A DNA stretch of 64,000 nt from Dysgonomonadaceae bacterium zrk40 (lineage in GTDB: Bacteria > Bacteroidota > Bacteroidia > Bacteroidales > Dysgonomonadaceae): contig CP070276.1 in assembly GCA_016916535.1 (NCBI GenBank), positions 124,001 through 188,000 on the forward strand, written 5' to 3'. Of this stretch, positions 8,947 through 18,296 are shown piece by piece. Under the pieces are notes generated by a model. The model did no database searches. It was not told the origin of the DNA and saw only the letters and a program-made list of their open reading frames with translations. The position numbers were made by a program, and so were the translations under genes. Position 1 is the first letter of the stretch. The number at the start of each line of letters is the position of its first letter.

Positions 8947-9966
8947 ATGCAAGAAAAGATAGAAGCGCTGCTCACCGAGATTGAACAACTGAAAGCGACC
9001 ACCGCCGAAGAGGTTGAATCGATCCGCATCAAATACCTGAGCAAAAAAGGAATCATCTCCTCTCTGATGGATGAGTTCCGGAACATTCCGGCCGACCAGA
9101 AGAGAGAGGTAGGCATGAAGATAAATGCACTGAAGCAAGCTGCCGGTGATCGGTTGCAACAGCTTAAAGAAATGTTCGCACAGAACGGAACAGCTGATGT
9201 GCGGGATGACCTCTCACGAACGGCCTATCCCGTAGCGCTGGGCACACGCCACCCACTCTCGATTGTGCGTGAGGAAATTTGCGACATCTTCAAGCGTCTT
9301 GGCTTCACCATCGCCGAAGGTCCGGAGGTGGAGGACGACTGGCATGTATTCTCGTCGCTCAACTTTGCCGACGACCACCCGGCACGTGACATGCAAGACA
9401 CCTTCTTCATTCAGCACGACCCACAGGTGGTGCTGCGTACCCACACCTCCTCCGTACAGACGAGGGTGATGGAACAGACAGAACCGCCCATCCGCATCAT
9501 CTGCCCGGGAAGGGTTTACCGTAACGAGGCGATCTCCTACCGTGCCCACTGTTTCTTTCACCAGGTGGAAGCACTTTACATCGACAAGGATGTTTCGTTT
9601 GCCGATCTGAAGCAGGCACTGCTCTTCTTTGCCAGAGAGATGTTCGGTGCCGATACGAAAATCAGGCTCCGCCCCTCCTACTTTCCGTTCACCGAGCCTA
9701 GTGCGGAGATGGATATCTCCTGCAACATCTGCGGTGGAGAAGGATGTCCCTTCTGCAAGCAGACCGGTTGGGTGGAAATACTGGGGTGCGGCATGGTCGA
9801 TCCCAACGTGCTGGAGAACTGTGGCATCGACAGCAAAGAATACACCGGTTATGCCTTGGGAATGGGTATCGAGCGCATCACCAACCTGAAGTACCAGGTG
9901 AAAGATCTGCGTATGTTCTCCGAGAACGACCTCCGTTTCCTGGAGCAGTTCAGGTCGGCACATTGA
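8947..9966 (+). CDS. pheS: Phenylalanine--tRNA ligase alpha subunit
   Basis: This 339-residue subunit forms the catalytic half of the (alpha-beta)2 class II enzyme. Residues 1-85 are the N-terminal coiled-coil tRNA-binding arm. The catalytic part carries HPLSIVREEICDIFKRLGF, TIAEGPEVEDDWHVFSSLNF, TSSVQTRVME, the phenylalanine-binding RNEAISYRAHCFFHQVEALY and the C-terminal GMGIERITNLKYQVKDLR (motif 3). A four-Cys block CNICGGEGCPFCKQTG lies at about residue 260, usual for this family. pheT is not adjacent, as in many Bacteroidetes. A -7 box TAATTTTG at 8906-8913 lies 34 bp upstream. Confidence 0.97.
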   Translation: MQEKIEALLTEIEQLKATTAEEVESIRIKYLSKKGIISSLMDEFRNIPADQKREVGMKINALKQAAGDRLQQLKEMFAQNGTADVRDDLSRTAYPVALGTRHPLSIVREEICDIFKRLGFTIAEGPEVEDDWHVFSSLNFADDHPARDMQDTFFIQHDPQVVLRTHTSSVQTRVMEQTEPPIRIICPGRVYRNEAISYRAHCFFHQVEALYIDKDVSFADLKQALLFFAREMFGADTKIRLRPSYFPFTEPSAEMDISCNICGGEGCPFCKQTGWVEILGCGMVDPNVLENCGIDSKEYTGYALGMGIERITNLKYQVKDLRMFSENDLRFLEQFRSAH

Positions 9967-9995
9967 TTTTAATCACAAACCAACAAGTAAACCAT

Positions 9996-11075
9996 ATGAA
10001 AAGAGCAAACACTACATTCCTGCTGATGCTGATGGTGACCTGCAGCAGCCTCTATGCACAGAAGACAATCCGTGTGAATGCTGTCAGGGCAAACGACTAT
10101 GGTGTGGTTTACACCCTTCCGAAGAGTACATTTGAGATCACCCTGCTGGTAAAAAAAACAACCTACCAGCGGGGCGATTTTTACACATATGCACAGCCCT
10201 ACCTGGGAATCAGTGACCCGATCACCGAGAACCAAGCGCGCTACACGCTGGAAGATCTTTCCGTTGTGAACAAGGGAATTGCCGACAAGGCTCAATCATA
10301 CATGATTGAGTTCAAGGACAAGAGTTTTGAACCCTACGTCACGCTGCGTGAGGATGGCGTGATTGTAGCCGTGAACAGTGAGGGGGAGCTGAAAGGTGAC
10401 AGCGAGACAACGCTTCCCGACAGTGAGACACCCGATCTCAACCCACGTCGTTTTTTTACACAGGAAACGCTGATGGCTGGTTCCACAGCCAAGCAGGCTG
10501 AACTGGTAGCACGTCAGATTCTCGACTTGCGTCGCAGCCGTACCGATATCCTCACCGGCGAAGCGGAGAGCATGCCCCCCGATGGCACCGCCTACAAGGT
10601 GGTGATGGATCAGATCGATCTCCAGGAGAAAGCGCTTACCGGTCTCTTCACCGGCACTACAGCCGTTGAGTACATGTCAGTGAGCTATAATGTGGTACCC
10701 GATTCAAACGATATCGACCGTCGCGTTGTGGCACGCTTTTCAGAACGACTGGGACCGGTGGATGCCGACAACCTGGCCGGTGAACCTATTTACCTCTCTT
10801 TAACAAACAAGACACCCAGGGTTGAGCTGATTCTCTCTGAACGGGAGCTGAAAAAACTGGAGGATAAGTTGAGCAGCGGGCTTGTGTACAATGTTCCCGG
10901 GAAGGCAGCACTGGTGATTGAGTTCGGTCACGAGAAGATCTTCGAAAATGAGGTGGATGTAGTACAATACGGTACCAAGGAGGTCCTGGCAAAACGAATG
11001 TTCGGAAACATGAAACAACCCATCAGCGTACTGTTCTATCCTGAGTTAGGTGCAATTAAACAGATCATACAATAA
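9996..11075 (+). CDS. DUF4831 secreted protein
   Basis: The start at 9996 (MKRANTTFLLMLM) is preferred to a longer open frame from 9744, because the extension lies wholly inside pheS in another frame and because position 9996 gives a clean signal peptide ending SLYAQ. The 359-residue mature protein is secreted or periplasmic. The pattern VRANDYGVVYTLPKSTFEI ... GIADKAQSYMIEFKDKSFEP and the C-terminal VVQYGTKEVLAKRMFG fit DUF4831, a Bacteroidetes family of unknown function. It lies 29 bp after pheS and 6 bp before the next lipoprotein gene, so the three may share a transcript. No catalytic motif was recognised. Confidence 0.8.
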   Translation: MKRANTTFLLMLMVTCSSLYAQKTIRVNAVRANDYGVVYTLPKSTFEITLLVKKTTYQRGDFYTYAQPYLGISDPITENQARYTLEDLSVVNKGIADKAQSYMIEFKDKSFEPYVTLREDGVIVAVNSEGELKGDSETTLPDSETPDLNPRRFFTQETLMAGSTAKQAELVARQILDLRRSRTDILTGEAESMPPDGTAYKVVMDQIDLQEKALTGLFTGTTAVEYMSVSYNVVPDSNDIDRRVVARFSERLGPVDADNLAGEPIYLSLTNKTPRVELILSERELKKLEDKLSSGLVYNVPGKAALVIEFGHEKIFENEVDVVQYGTKEVLAKRMFGNMKQPISVLFYPELGAIKQIIQ

Positions 11076-11081
11076 CCCCCG

Positions 11082-11918
11082 ATGATGCAGAAACAACAGT
11101 TCCTCTTTTTCAGCCTATCGGTGGCAGCTCTCCTGCTTATCAGTTCCTGCAATGAGATCCGCTTCGAAACGATGGTGGTGAACGAACATATTCCCCTTCT
11201 GGCGGAGAATGATACAACCCTCCCCCATGCGGAGCTGACGCTCTCCTTCACTTATCCGGAGAAGTTCCGGGACGAAGCCTCCCTGAGGCGTCTGCAGCAG
11301 ATCTTCAACGGCACCTTCTTTGGTGACATTCAATATGACGCCCTTTCACCGAAGGAAGCAATCACCCTCTACACCGAGGCCTATCGTGAACGCTACCGTG
11401 CGCTCTCCAACAATTTCTACGAAGAGAAAGCAATGATGGATGGGGAGATGCCGGTATGGTACTGGCATACGCTCGATATCCGGAACGAGCTGTTGCATGT
11501 GAGCGACTCACTGATGAGCTACAGCGTCTCATACAGCGATTACGAGGGGGGAGCACATGGATCGCACAGGGTCACCTACACCAACATCGACCTGAATCGA
11601 CTCACCACCCTCTCGGAAGAAGATCTCTTCCTGCCGGGTTATTACCGACCCCTTACAGAGAAGATCGTGGTGCAGCTGATGAAAGACAACGAGGTTACAG
11701 AGCCCGATTCTCTGCAGATGAAAGGATTCTTCACCGTTGAGGATATCCAGCCCAACAACAACTTCTGGCTGAGCGACAGCGCCATACACTACGCGTTCAA
11801 CCAGTATGAGATTGCCCCCTACGCCATGGGAGTCATCGATGTGACGATCCCTTACAGTGAGCTTACCGAACTGCTTTCTCCCGGGGGAGTGATCACCCGT
11901 TACTTCACCACGAAATAA
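11082..11918 (+). CDS. DUF3298 (RsiV-like) lipoprotein
   Basis: This 278-residue protein has a lipoprotein signal ending LLISSC-N, so Cys is the likely lipidated residue. The mature part follows the DUF4163/DUF3298 layout: an N-terminal domain with TYPEKFRDEASLRRLQQIF and a C-terminal domain with SYSVSYSDYEGGAHGSHRV and LPGYYRPLTEKIV. In Firmicutes the same C-terminal domain is the extracellular part of anti-sigma factor RsiV and binds lysozyme; here there is no transmembrane anti-sigma part, so a sensor or inhibitor role in the envelope is only inference. It starts 6 bp after the DUF4831 gene and ends at a strong terminator. A paralogue lies at 33356-34270. Confidence 0.8.
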   Translation: MMQKQQFLFFSLSVAALLLISSCNEIRFETMVVNEHIPLLAENDTTLPHAELTLSFTYPEKFRDEASLRRLQQIFNGTFFGDIQYDALSPKEAITLYTEAYRERYRALSNNFYEEKAMMDGEMPVWYWHTLDIRNELLHVSDSLMSYSVSYSDYEGGAHGSHRVTYTNIDLNRLTTLSEEDLFLPGYYRPLTEKIVVQLMKDNEVTEPDSLQMKGFFTVEDIQPNNNFWLSDSAIHYAFNQYEIAPYAMGVIDVTIPYSELTELLSPGGVITRYFTTK

Positions 11919-11925
11919 AAAAAGT

Positions 11926-11960
11926 GGCCGTCTCATGTCATATCATGGGACGGCCTCTTT
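11926..11960. terminator. Bidirectional terminator between the DUF3298 and YceI genes
   Basis: GGCCGTC-t-CATG / CATG-g-GACGGCC forms an 11-pair stem with one mismatch. A run of A residues on the left gives a T tail to minus-strand transcripts from yceI, and CTCTTTTCT follows on the right for the plus strand. Confidence 0.8.
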
Positions 11961-12004
11961 TCTGATAGCAGGTTCAGCCTTGATCTTATACCGGCCGACT
12001 TGCT

Positions 12005-12580
12005 TTACAGTACGGCACTCTTGAACTCGAGATAGAGTGTGATCATCACCTCCTTGCCAATGCCCAATCCATCGGGGTCATAAGCCACATTGTAATCGAG
12101 TCGGTTGATGGTAGTTTTGGCAATGAAGCCTGCCGTCTCACCACCATCCTGACCCTTCACCACGCCACCGTAGATCACATCGAAGGTGACATCCTTGGTG
12201 ACATCCTTAATCTGTAGCTTGCCATTGAGCTTGTACTTCTTGTCATCCACCTTCTCAACGCTGGTGCTTTCGAAAGACATGGAGGGATACTTCTCTGCAT
12301 CAAAGAAATCGGCACTGCGCAGATGGTTGTCACGCATCTCGACACTCGTGTTGATGCTTCCCACCTCCACGTTGAAGAATACCCTTGCCTCCTCCATCTT
12401 GTCGAGGCTGCCGATGATGCCACCGTCGAACTTCTCGAATTTTCCATTCACAAAGGTGATGCCACTGTGCTTCACTTTAAAGTTCACCGAGGTGTGGGCA
12501 GGATCAACCTTGTAGTGCGACTGTGCCGTAACGGCGAATGCAGCAAAGAGGGTGATCAGTAGAAAGAGTCCTTTTTTCAT
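12005..12580 (-). CDS. YceI family periplasmic protein
   Basis: This 191-residue protein has a signal peptide ending AVTAQ, then the full YceI lipocalin-like beta-barrel: HYKVDPAHTSVNFKVKHSG, a middle HLRSADFFDAEKYPSMSFES block, and a C-terminal GFIAKTTINRLDYNV / GKEVMITLYLEF. Family members bind polyisoprenoid or amphiphilic ligands in the periplasm and are often induced by base or osmotic stress. It stands alone, convergent with the DUF3298 gene across a shared terminator. No clear -7 box was found upstream. Confidence 0.95.
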   Translation of the reverse strand: MKKGLFLLITLFAAFAVTAQSHYKVDPAHTSVNFKVKHSGITFVNGKFEKFDGGIIGSLDKMEEARVFFNVEVGSINTSVEMRDNHLRSADFFDAEKYPSMSFESTSVEKVDDKKYKLNGKLQIKDVTKDVTFDVIYGGVVKGQDGGETAGFIAKTTINRLDYNVAYDPDGLGIGKEVMITLYLEFKSAVL

Positions 12581-12727
12581 ATTGTTTGTTGCTTTAAAAT
12601 GTTAAATGAGGTTGCGCTTGATTTTCTGAATGAAAAAGAGCGAACCAATTTCTTTGAAATTTGTCGATTCTTCTATCTAACAGTAGCGGAGATACATTTG
12701 TTCAACTGCCGGTATGACCATCGGTGA

Positions 12728-12759
12728 TTGATTTAATTGATGAAAAAGGATTATCTTTG
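12728..12759 (+). promoter_or_regulatory. Promoter of sufB
   Basis: TTG (12728-12730), a 21-bp spacer and TATCTTTG (12752-12759) fit the Bacteroidetes consensus. This predicts a leader of about 95 nt before the sufB ATG at 12861. Confidence 0.65.
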
Positions 12760-12774
12760 TACAACAAAAACAAC

Positions 12775-12845
12775 CTGTTGGTTGTTACTACAAGTCGGGT
12801 GGCACCAACCGCCCTGCTTATTCATGCCGGTCGTAACGACCCGAA
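12775..12845 (+). promoter_or_regulatory. Structured 5' leader of sufB
   Basis: The predicted leader contains two hairpins. One pairs GGGTGG with CCGCCC around a CACCAA loop (about 12800-12817). The other is the perfect GGTCG-TAA-CGACC just before the coding region (about 12829-12841). Neither has a T tail, so they are not terminators. They may affect stability or bind a regulator; this is inference. Confidence 0.35.
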
Positions 12846-12860
12846 AATTTCACGATAACT

Positions 12861-14312
12861 ATGCAAGAACTGGATCAGGATCAGATATTAAACGAATTAA
12901 CGTCACAGGAATATAAATTTGGTTTCACAACAGATGTAGAAACCGAAGTGATTGAAAAAGGACTCAGCGAAGATGTCATCCGACTGATATCTTCAAAGAA
13001 GGAGGAACCCGAGTGGATGTTGGAATTCAGGTTAAAAGCTTACCGCCACTGGCTCACGATGGAGCAGCCGGAGTGGGCACACCTGAAGATACCTGCCATC
13101 AATTTTCAGGATATCATCTACTACGCCGATCCCACCAAACGCAAAACCCCCCAGAGCCTCGACGAGGTGGATCCGGAGCTCCTTAAAACATTTGAGCGAC
13201 TCGGCATTCCACTGGAAGAACAGAAGCAGCTCACCGGTGTAGCGGTCGATGCGGTTATGGACAGCGTCTCTGTAAAAACCACTTTCAAGGAGGTGCTCGC
13301 CGAAAAAGGGATCATCTTCAGTTCCTTCAGTGAGGCGGTGAAACATCACCCCGACCTGGTGAGAAAGTATATGGGCTCCGTGGTCCCCTACAAGGACAAT
13401 TACTATGCTGCCCTCAACTCGGCAGTCTTCAGCGACGGCTCCTTTGTTTACATCCCGAAGGGTGTGCGCTGCCCGATGGAACTCTCCACCTATTTCCGAA
13501 TCAACACGGCCAACACGGGTCAGTTTGAACGTACCCTGATCGTGGCCGATGACGACTCTTACGTGAGTTACCTGGAGGGTTGCACCGCGCCGATGCGCGA
13601 TGAGAACCAATTGCATGCCGCCATCGTGGAGATCGTGACACTCGAAAACGCGGAGGTGAAATATTCTACCGTGCAGAACTGGTACCCCGGCGACAAGAAT
13701 GGTAAGGGTGGTGTCTACAACTTCGTGACCAAACGGGGAATCTGCAAGGGCAACCACTCCAAAATCTCCTGGACACAGGTGGAGACTGGCTCAGCCATCA
13801 CCTGGAAGTACCCCTCCTGCATCCTCGCCGGCGACTACTCGGTGGGTGAATTCTACTCTGTGGCGGTGACCAATAACTTCCAGCAGGCTGATACGGGTAC
13901 CAAGATGATCCACCTGGGCAAGAACACCCGCAGCCGCATCGTCTCCAAGGGCATCTCGGCCGGCAGCAGCAACAACAGCTACCGGGGACTGGTAAAAGTG
14001 ACCAAGAAGGCTGAAAACGCCCGCAACCACTCACAGTGCGACAGTCTGTTGCTTACCGATCATTGCGGTGCACACACTTTCCCCTATACCGATATCCAGA
14101 ACCCGACAGCCATTCTCGAACACGAGGCAACCACCTCCAAGATCAGCGAAGATCAGATCTTCTACTGCAACCAGCGTGGCTTGGGCGAAGAGGAGGCCAT
14201 CGGTCTGATCGTGAACGGTTACGTGAAAGAGGTGGTGAACAAGCTCCCGATGGAGTTTGCAGTGGAAGCGCAAAAACTGCTTCAAATCAGTCTTGAAGGT
14301 AGTGTGGGATAA
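12861..14312 (+). CDS. sufB: Fe-S cluster assembly scaffold SufB
   Basis: This 483-residue protein is the SufB scaffold subunit that, with SufC ATPase and SufD, builds [Fe-S] clusters in the cytosol. It has the conserved core [80 protein letters not shown], and the C-terminal [20 protein letters not shown] that holds the Cys taking part in cluster assembly. Length is normal. It is oddly alone: the next gene, ung, is convergent and only 15 bp away, while sufC, sufD and sufS normally follow sufB in Bacteroidetes. Confidence 0.97.
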   Translation: MQELDQDQILNELTSQEYKFGFTTDVETEVIEKGLSEDVIRLISSKKEEPEWMLEFRLKAYRHWLTMEQPEWAHLKIPAINFQDIIYYADPTKRKTPQSLDEVDPELLKTFERLGIPLEEQKQLTGVAVDAVMDSVSVKTTFKEVLAEKGIIFSSFSEAVKHHPDLVRKYMGSVVPYKDNYYAALNSAVFSDGSFVYIPKGVRCPMELSTYFRINTANTGQFERTLIVADDDSYVSYLEGCTAPMRDENQLHAAIVEIVTLENAEVKYSTVQNWYPGDKNGKGGVYNFVTKRGICKGNHSKISWTQVETGSAITWKYPSCILAGDYSVGEFYSVAVTNNFQQADTGTKMIHLGKNTRSRIVSKGISAGSSNNSYRGLVKVTKKAENARNHSQCDSLLLTDHCGAHTFPYTDIQNPTAILEHEATTSKISEDQIFYCNQRGLGEEEAIGLIVNGYVKEVVNKLPMEFAVEAQKLLQISLEGSVG

Positions 14313-14327
14313 TTGCTACACATTCCA

Positions 14328-14990
14328 CTACCAGACAATCGGCTCTTTTCCATGAGCCGTGAGATAGGCGTTTGCGCTGCTGAAATGGTTGTTACCAAAA
14401 AAACCGCGGTGTGCAGATAGTGGCGAAGGATGCGGTGACTTTAAAACAAGATGCCTATTCGCATCAATACCCTCCCCTTTTCGTTGTGCATATGCTCCCC
14501 AAAGTATAAAGACAAGGTTTTCCCTTTCTTTTGCCAGCCGTTCAATAACCCTGTCGGTGAATCGTTCCCATCCCTTGCCCTGGTGTGAACCTGCGCGGTT
14601 GGCCTCAACCGTGAGGGTTGCATTGAGCAGCAGCACCCCCTGCGTGGCCCACTTTTCAAGATTGCCGGAAGCAGCGGGTGGTTTTCCTATGTCATTCTGC
14701 AGCTCCTTGTAGATATTCAGCAGAGAGGGAGGCAGCGCAATTCCGTCGTTCACCGAGAAACAGAGCCCGTGGGCTTGCCCCGGCTGGTGATAGGGATCTT
14801 GCCCCACGATGACCACCTTCACCCGCTCAAAGGGGCAGCGGTCGAAAGCCTGAAAAATCAACTTCGCCGGGGGATAGACTGTTCCTGAGCGGTATGCCTC
14901 CCGTACGAAACGGGTCAGCTCTTCGAAATAGGGCTGTTCAAACTCATTCTTTAACAGTTCCTTCCAACTCTCTTCAATTTTCACTTCCAT
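14328..14990 (-). CDS. ung: Uracil-DNA glycosylase, family 1
   Basis: This 220-residue enzyme removes uracil from DNA as the first step of base excision repair. The water-activating motif GQDPYHQPGQAHGLCFSV (residues about 63-80) and the minor-groove loop HPSPLSAHRGFFG (about 186-198) are intact, as are LLLNATLTVEANRAGSH and WGAYAQRK. Length is normal. It is convergent with sufB. No terminator was seen in the 15 bp between them. Confidence 0.97.
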   Translation of the reverse strand: MEVKIEESWKELLKNEFEQPYFEELTRFVREAYRSGTVYPPAKLIFQAFDRCPFERVKVVIVGQDPYHQPGQAHGLCFSVNDGIALPPSLLNIYKELQNDIGKPPAASGNLEKWATQGVLLLNATLTVEANRAGSHQGKGWERFTDRVIERLAKERENLVFILWGAYAQRKGEGIDANRHLVLKSPHPSPLSAHRGFFGNNHFSSANAYLTAHGKEPIVW

Positions 14991-15165
14991 AACAAGCAGA
15001 TTAGGGATGACGAAAATACAAAATCATCTTCAGTATAAAAAGAAAAGAGTCTGTCTCAATATACAAATGAGATGTTTTTTTTATCCCATCCACTAAGAAT
15101 CGCCTTAGTTGGCTTTTTACAGCGTATAAACTCACTCGTAACTGACTCTAATCTCAGTCGAATCT

Positions 15166-15220
15166 ATTAGAACGAGATTAGAACCATATTAGAACCATAT
15201 TAGAACGAGATTAGAACCAG
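15166..15220. repeat. Five tandem copies of an 11-bp repeat
   Basis: The units at 15166, 15177, 15188, 15199 and 15210 read ATTAGAAC followed by GAG, CAT, CAT, GAG and CAG. TCTAATCTC at 15147-15155 is the reverse complement of GAGATTAGA at 15174-15182, so the array can fold back on its left flank. The 11-bp period is near one helical turn. Confidence 0.85.
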
Positions 15221-15282
15221 TAACGAACGAGATAGGCTGTTTCTTCCTGAAATAGGGTCATCAAACAGTCACGTTTAAACAG

Positions 15283-15317
15283 AAAAAAAGCGGTCTCATC
15301 ACATCAGATGAGACCGC
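15283..15317 (-). terminator. Terminator of asnA
   Basis: GCGGTCTCATC-ACATCA-GATGAGACCGC is a perfect 11-pair stem with a 6-nt loop; the minus strand then reads seven T residues (15289-15283). Confidence 0.85.
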
Positions 15318-15349
15318 CTCTATTATTCTATTAAGGGTAATGAGCTGAG

Positions 15350-16387
15350 TCAGATCAGAAATACACCCTGTTCTTTTGCTTCTTCACGCATCTGCCGGGG
15401 CCAAAGGCTTGCCTGAATCTCTCCAATGTGAGCCTTGCGCAGGTAGTACATGCAGAGGCGCGACTGGCCGATGCCGCCTCCAATGGAAAGTGGCAATTCA
15501 TTGTTCATCAGTCGCCGGTGAAAGTAGAGCGAGTGACGCTCCTCCTTGCCTCGAGCCTTCAGCTGAGAGGCCAGTGCGGTGGCATCGACACGTATCCCCA
15601 TGGAGGAGAGCTCCACCGATTTCTTCAGAACAGGATTCCATACAAGGAGATCACCGTTCAGGCCGGGGTAACCATCCGCAGCGATTGTGCTCCAGTCGTC
15701 GTAATCGGGTGCACGTCCGTCATGCGGCTCACCGTTACTCAGGGGAGCTCCGATCCCGATGATGAAGACAGCGCCAAATTCTTTCGTGATGGCATCTTCC
15801 CGCTGTTTGGCATCCATATCGGGATAGCGCTGCAGGAGCTCTTCAGCATGGATGAAGGTGATCTCTGAGGGAAGCTGCGGTGTGATGGAGGGAAAGAGTT
15901 CAAATACCAGGTATTCAGTGCGGAGCATGGCGGCGTAGATTCTCCTGACAACGTTCTTAAGAAATTCCACGGTTCTCTCCTTTTCACTGATCACCAGCTC
16001 CCAGTCCCACTGATCCACATAAAGTGAATGAAGGTTATCCAGCTCTTCATCGGCCCGTATGGCATTCATATCGGTATAGATGCCAAAACCCTCTTCAATT
16101 TCATAGTCGGCCAGGGTCAACCGCTTCCATTTGGCCAGGGAGTGTACGATCTCGGCATGCTTGTCGTTCATGTCCTTGATGGGAAAACGAACCGGACGCT
16201 CCACGCCGTTCAGGTCGTCATTGATCCCGGTTCCGCTCTCCACGAAAAGTGGTGCGGTCACCCTTCTCAGACGAAGCTCGGATGAGAGATTGACCTGAAA
16301 GAAATCCTTGATGCTTTTGATTCCCAACTCGGTCTGTTTGAGATTCAAGAGCGGTATGTAACCATCTGGGATTTGCAATTTTGACAT
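15350..16387 (-). CDS. asnA: Aspartate--ammonia ligase (asparagine synthetase A)
   Basis: This 345-residue enzyme makes asparagine from aspartate, ammonia and ATP, and is related in fold to class II aminoacyl-tRNA synthetases. The conserved blocks LRRVTAPLFVESGTGINDDL, GVERPVRFPIKDM, VHSLAKWKRLTLADYEI, YVDQWDWELVIS and the C-terminal LSIGGGIGQSRLCMYYLRK are all present; length is slightly above the usual 330. It is a single-gene transcription unit with a good promoter at 16421-16451 and a strong terminator downstream. Confidence 0.97.
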   Translation of the reverse strand: MSKLQIPDGYIPLLNLKQTELGIKSIKDFFQVNLSSELRLRRVTAPLFVESGTGINDDLNGVERPVRFPIKDMNDKHAEIVHSLAKWKRLTLADYEIEEGFGIYTDMNAIRADEELDNLHSLYVDQWDWELVISEKERTVEFLKNVVRRIYAAMLRTEYLVFELFPSITPQLPSEITFIHAEELLQRYPDMDAKQREDAITKEFGAVFIIGIGAPLSNGEPHDGRAPDYDDWSTIAADGYPGLNGDLLVWNPVLKKSVELSSMGIRVDATALASQLKARGKEERHSLYFHRRLMNNELPLSIGGGIGQSRLCMYYLRKAHIGEIQASLWPRQMREEAKEQGVFLI

Positions 16388-16420
16388 ATGATCTATCTAA
16401 TTTAAATCAATTTGAATCGG

Positions 16421-16451
16421 CAAAGATAGTATAATTTTTCATTTTGTCAAA
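16421..16451 (-). promoter_or_regulatory. Promoter of asnA
   Basis: On the minus strand TTTG (16451-16448), a 19-bp spacer and TATCTTTG (16428-16421) match both boxes of the Bacteroidetes housekeeping promoter. Confidence 0.75.
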
Positions 16452-16488
16452 GATAATCCCAAATAAAAGTACAATTTGATATTAATGA

Positions 16489-17403
16489 TCATGCTGTTTC
16501 CATCGCACCCACCAGGTCGGTCACCGATGCGATGTTGTGTCGTTGTAGGTAGGCCTCAATGCCCTCCACAATCTTCACCGATACCGAGGGGTCGATGAAG
16601 TTGCAGGTGCCCACCTGAATGGCGGTAGCGCCGGCCAGGATGAACTCTATGGCATCCTCCCAGTTACAGATGCCACCCATGCCGATTACCGGTATGTTGA
16701 CTGCATGAAAGACCTGCCATACCATTCTCAGGGCGATGGGTTTGATGCAGGGACCGGAGAGTCCTCCCGTCACGGTGGAGAGTTTCGGCCGTCTGCTCTC
16801 GGCATCGATGGCCATTCCCAGGAAGGTGTTTACCAGAGAGACCGAATCGGCTCCCTCTGCCTCCACCGAGCGTGCAATCTCCGCAATGTCGGTGACGTTG
16901 GGAGAGAGTTTGACAATCAAAGTGCCGGGATAGACCCTGCGTACCGCTCTGGTAACCTGTGCTGCCGAGGCACAGGTGGTACCGAAAGCCATCCCTCCCT
17001 CCTTCACATTGGGGCAGGAGATGTTGAGTTCGATGGCGGGAATTTTTTCAAGACCCACCAGCTTCTCGGTGCAGGCCACATAATCTTCCACGGTGGAACC
17101 GGAAACGTTGACGATCATCCGGGTGTCGTAATCCTTTATCACCGGGTAGATCTGCTCAACGAAATAATCGACCCCCTTGTTATGTAGTCCCACCGCATTG
17201 AGCATGCCGGAAGGCGTCTCCGCCATCCTGGGGTAGTCGTTCCCCTGGCGCGGTTCCAGGGTGGTACCCTTCACGAAGATGCCGCCGAGACGACCCAGAT
17301 CCATGAAATCGGTATATTCGGTACCGTAGCCGAAGGTGCCCGAGGCGGTCATCACCGGGTTGCGCAGCAGCATACTGCCTATTGTTACTTCTAATCGAGC
17401 CAT
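16489..17403 (-). CDS. pyrD: Dihydroorotate dehydrogenase B, catalytic subunit (class 1B)
   Basis: This 304-residue FMN enzyme oxidises dihydroorotate to orotate in pyrimidine synthesis. It has [27 protein letters not shown], the catalytic loop [16 protein letters not shown] with the class 1 Cys base, [15 protein letters not shown], and [15 protein letters not shown] / [14 protein letters not shown]-phosphate sites. Class 1B enzymes pass electrons to NAD through PyrK, whose gene is immediately upstream: the two reading frames overlap by 13 bp (17391-17403), indicating coupled translation. The gene order is pyrK then pyrD. Confidence 0.97.
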   Translation of the reverse strand: MARLEVTIGSMLLRNPVMTASGTFGYGTEYTDFMDLGRLGGIFVKGTTLEPRQGNDYPRMAETPSGMLNAVGLHNKGVDYFVEQIYPVIKDYDTRMIVNVSGSTVEDYVACTEKLVGLEKIPAIELNISCPNVKEGGMAFGTTCASAAQVTRAVRRVYPGTLIVKLSPNVTDIAEIARSVEAEGADSVSLVNTFLGMAIDAESRRPKLSTVTGGLSGPCIKPIALRMVWQVFHAVNIPVIGMGGICNWEDAIEFILAGATAIQVGTCNFIDPSVSVKIVEGIEAYLQRHNIASVTDLVGAMETA

Positions 17404-18173
17404 GTCAATTCATTTATGTCAAATACGGGCCCCTCGGTGCAGGCACAGAGATTGCCACGGGTTGTTTTTTCCACGCAGCAGAGGCAGGCACCGAATCCAC
17501 ACGCCATCAGGTTCTCGAGCGATGCCTCACAAACGATCCCCCTTTCATGGGCATAGCGTGCCACCGCCACCATCATTGGCTTGGGACCACAGGTGAAGAT
17601 GAAGTCATATTTCTTGTGCTGCAGCACCGGGTGATGTGTAACGTATCCCTTCTCACCGAGTGATCCATCTTCGGTAGTGCAGTAGAGCGTACCATACGCT
17701 GTGAAGTCGGATCGCTGCAGGATGTTTTTTTCCGAAGCTCCTCCCAGTAGGAAATCGCACGCTATGCCTCTCTCATGCAGCTTCTTTCCCAGGAACAGGA
17801 GGGGAGCCGTCCCCACGCCGCCACCCACCAGCAGGTAGCTTCCGGGGTTGGAGGGGATGGTGAAGCTGTTGCCCAGTGGAACCAGCATGTTGAGTCGCCC
17901 CCCGACAGCCATCTCACATAGCTTTTGGGTACCTTCACCCACTGATTGCACCAGTAGCCAAATCTCGTTCCTTTCCGGTACAATGTTATTGATGGAGATG
18001 GGTCGTCGCAGGAAGGTATGTTGCGCATTTTCAACCAAAATCTGTACAAACTGACCGGGAAGCATCTCCGGCAGCTGTTCATTGTCGCTGGGGACAACCT
18101 TTAACAGATGGTTCTGGTCGTTCAGTTTATCATTTGAGCGAACGGTGAAATCGAGTTGTTTCATCGGAATCAT
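17391..18173 (-). CDS. pyrK: Dihydroorotate dehydrogenase B, electron transfer subunit
   Basis: This 260-residue FAD/[2Fe-2S] protein takes electrons from PyrD and reduces [15 protein letters not shown] is the FAD-binding motif, [19 protein letters not shown] the NAD-binding region, and the C-terminal Cys cluster [18 protein letters not shown] plus a fourth Cys bind the iron-sulfur centre. The start may be M1 (18173) or M4 (18164). A -7 box TACTTTTG lies at 18195-18188 with a TTG 18 bp upstream. It resembles NfnA at 52371, a family relative, but the cluster and the pyrD neighbour settle the role. Confidence 0.95.
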   Translation of the reverse strand: MIPMKQLDFTVRSNDKLNDQNHLLKVVPSDNEQLPEMLPGQFVQILVENAQHTFLRRPISINNIVPERNEIWLLVQSVGEGTQKLCEMAVGGRLNMLVPLGNSFTIPSNPGSYLLVGGGVGTAPLLFLGKKLHERGIACDFLLGGASEKNILQRSDFTAYGTLYCTTEDGSLGEKGYVTHHPVLQHKKYDFIFTCGPKPMMVAVARYAHERGIVCEASLENLMACGFGACLCCVEKTTRGNLCACTEGPVFDINELTWLD

Positions 18174-18296
18174 ATCTTTGTTCGCTACAAAAGTACATCA
18201 TAAATTTCAGATACAACGAATAGAAATCAAAATTGACGCTCACCCAACTTCATCTCAACCGATATGAGTGAACTACCATCTTGATTGGTTTAGCTC

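Larger units (their letters stand above)
14991..15349. other. Gene-free stretch between ung and asnA
   Basis: This 359-bp interval has no convincing open frame. It holds the 11-bp tandem repeat at 15166-15220, an inverted partner of part of that repeat at 15147-15155, and the asnA terminator at 15283-15317. Apart from these it is AT-rich spacer including the upstream region of ung. Confidence 0.6.

Noticed and set aside
9744-9995. N-terminal extension of the DUF4831 gene
   Set aside because: It lies fully inside pheS in a different frame, and the inner start gives a clean signal peptide.
12795-12820. GGGTGGCACC in the sufB leader resembles the T-box core of tRNA-sensing riboswitches
   Set aside because: No stem I, no specifier loop, no terminator/antiterminator pair, and sufB is not an amino-acid-related gene.
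15166-15220. Tandem 11-bp units considered as a CRISPR array or origin iterons
   Set aside because: Units are too short and have no spacers; no replication initiator gene is nearby.
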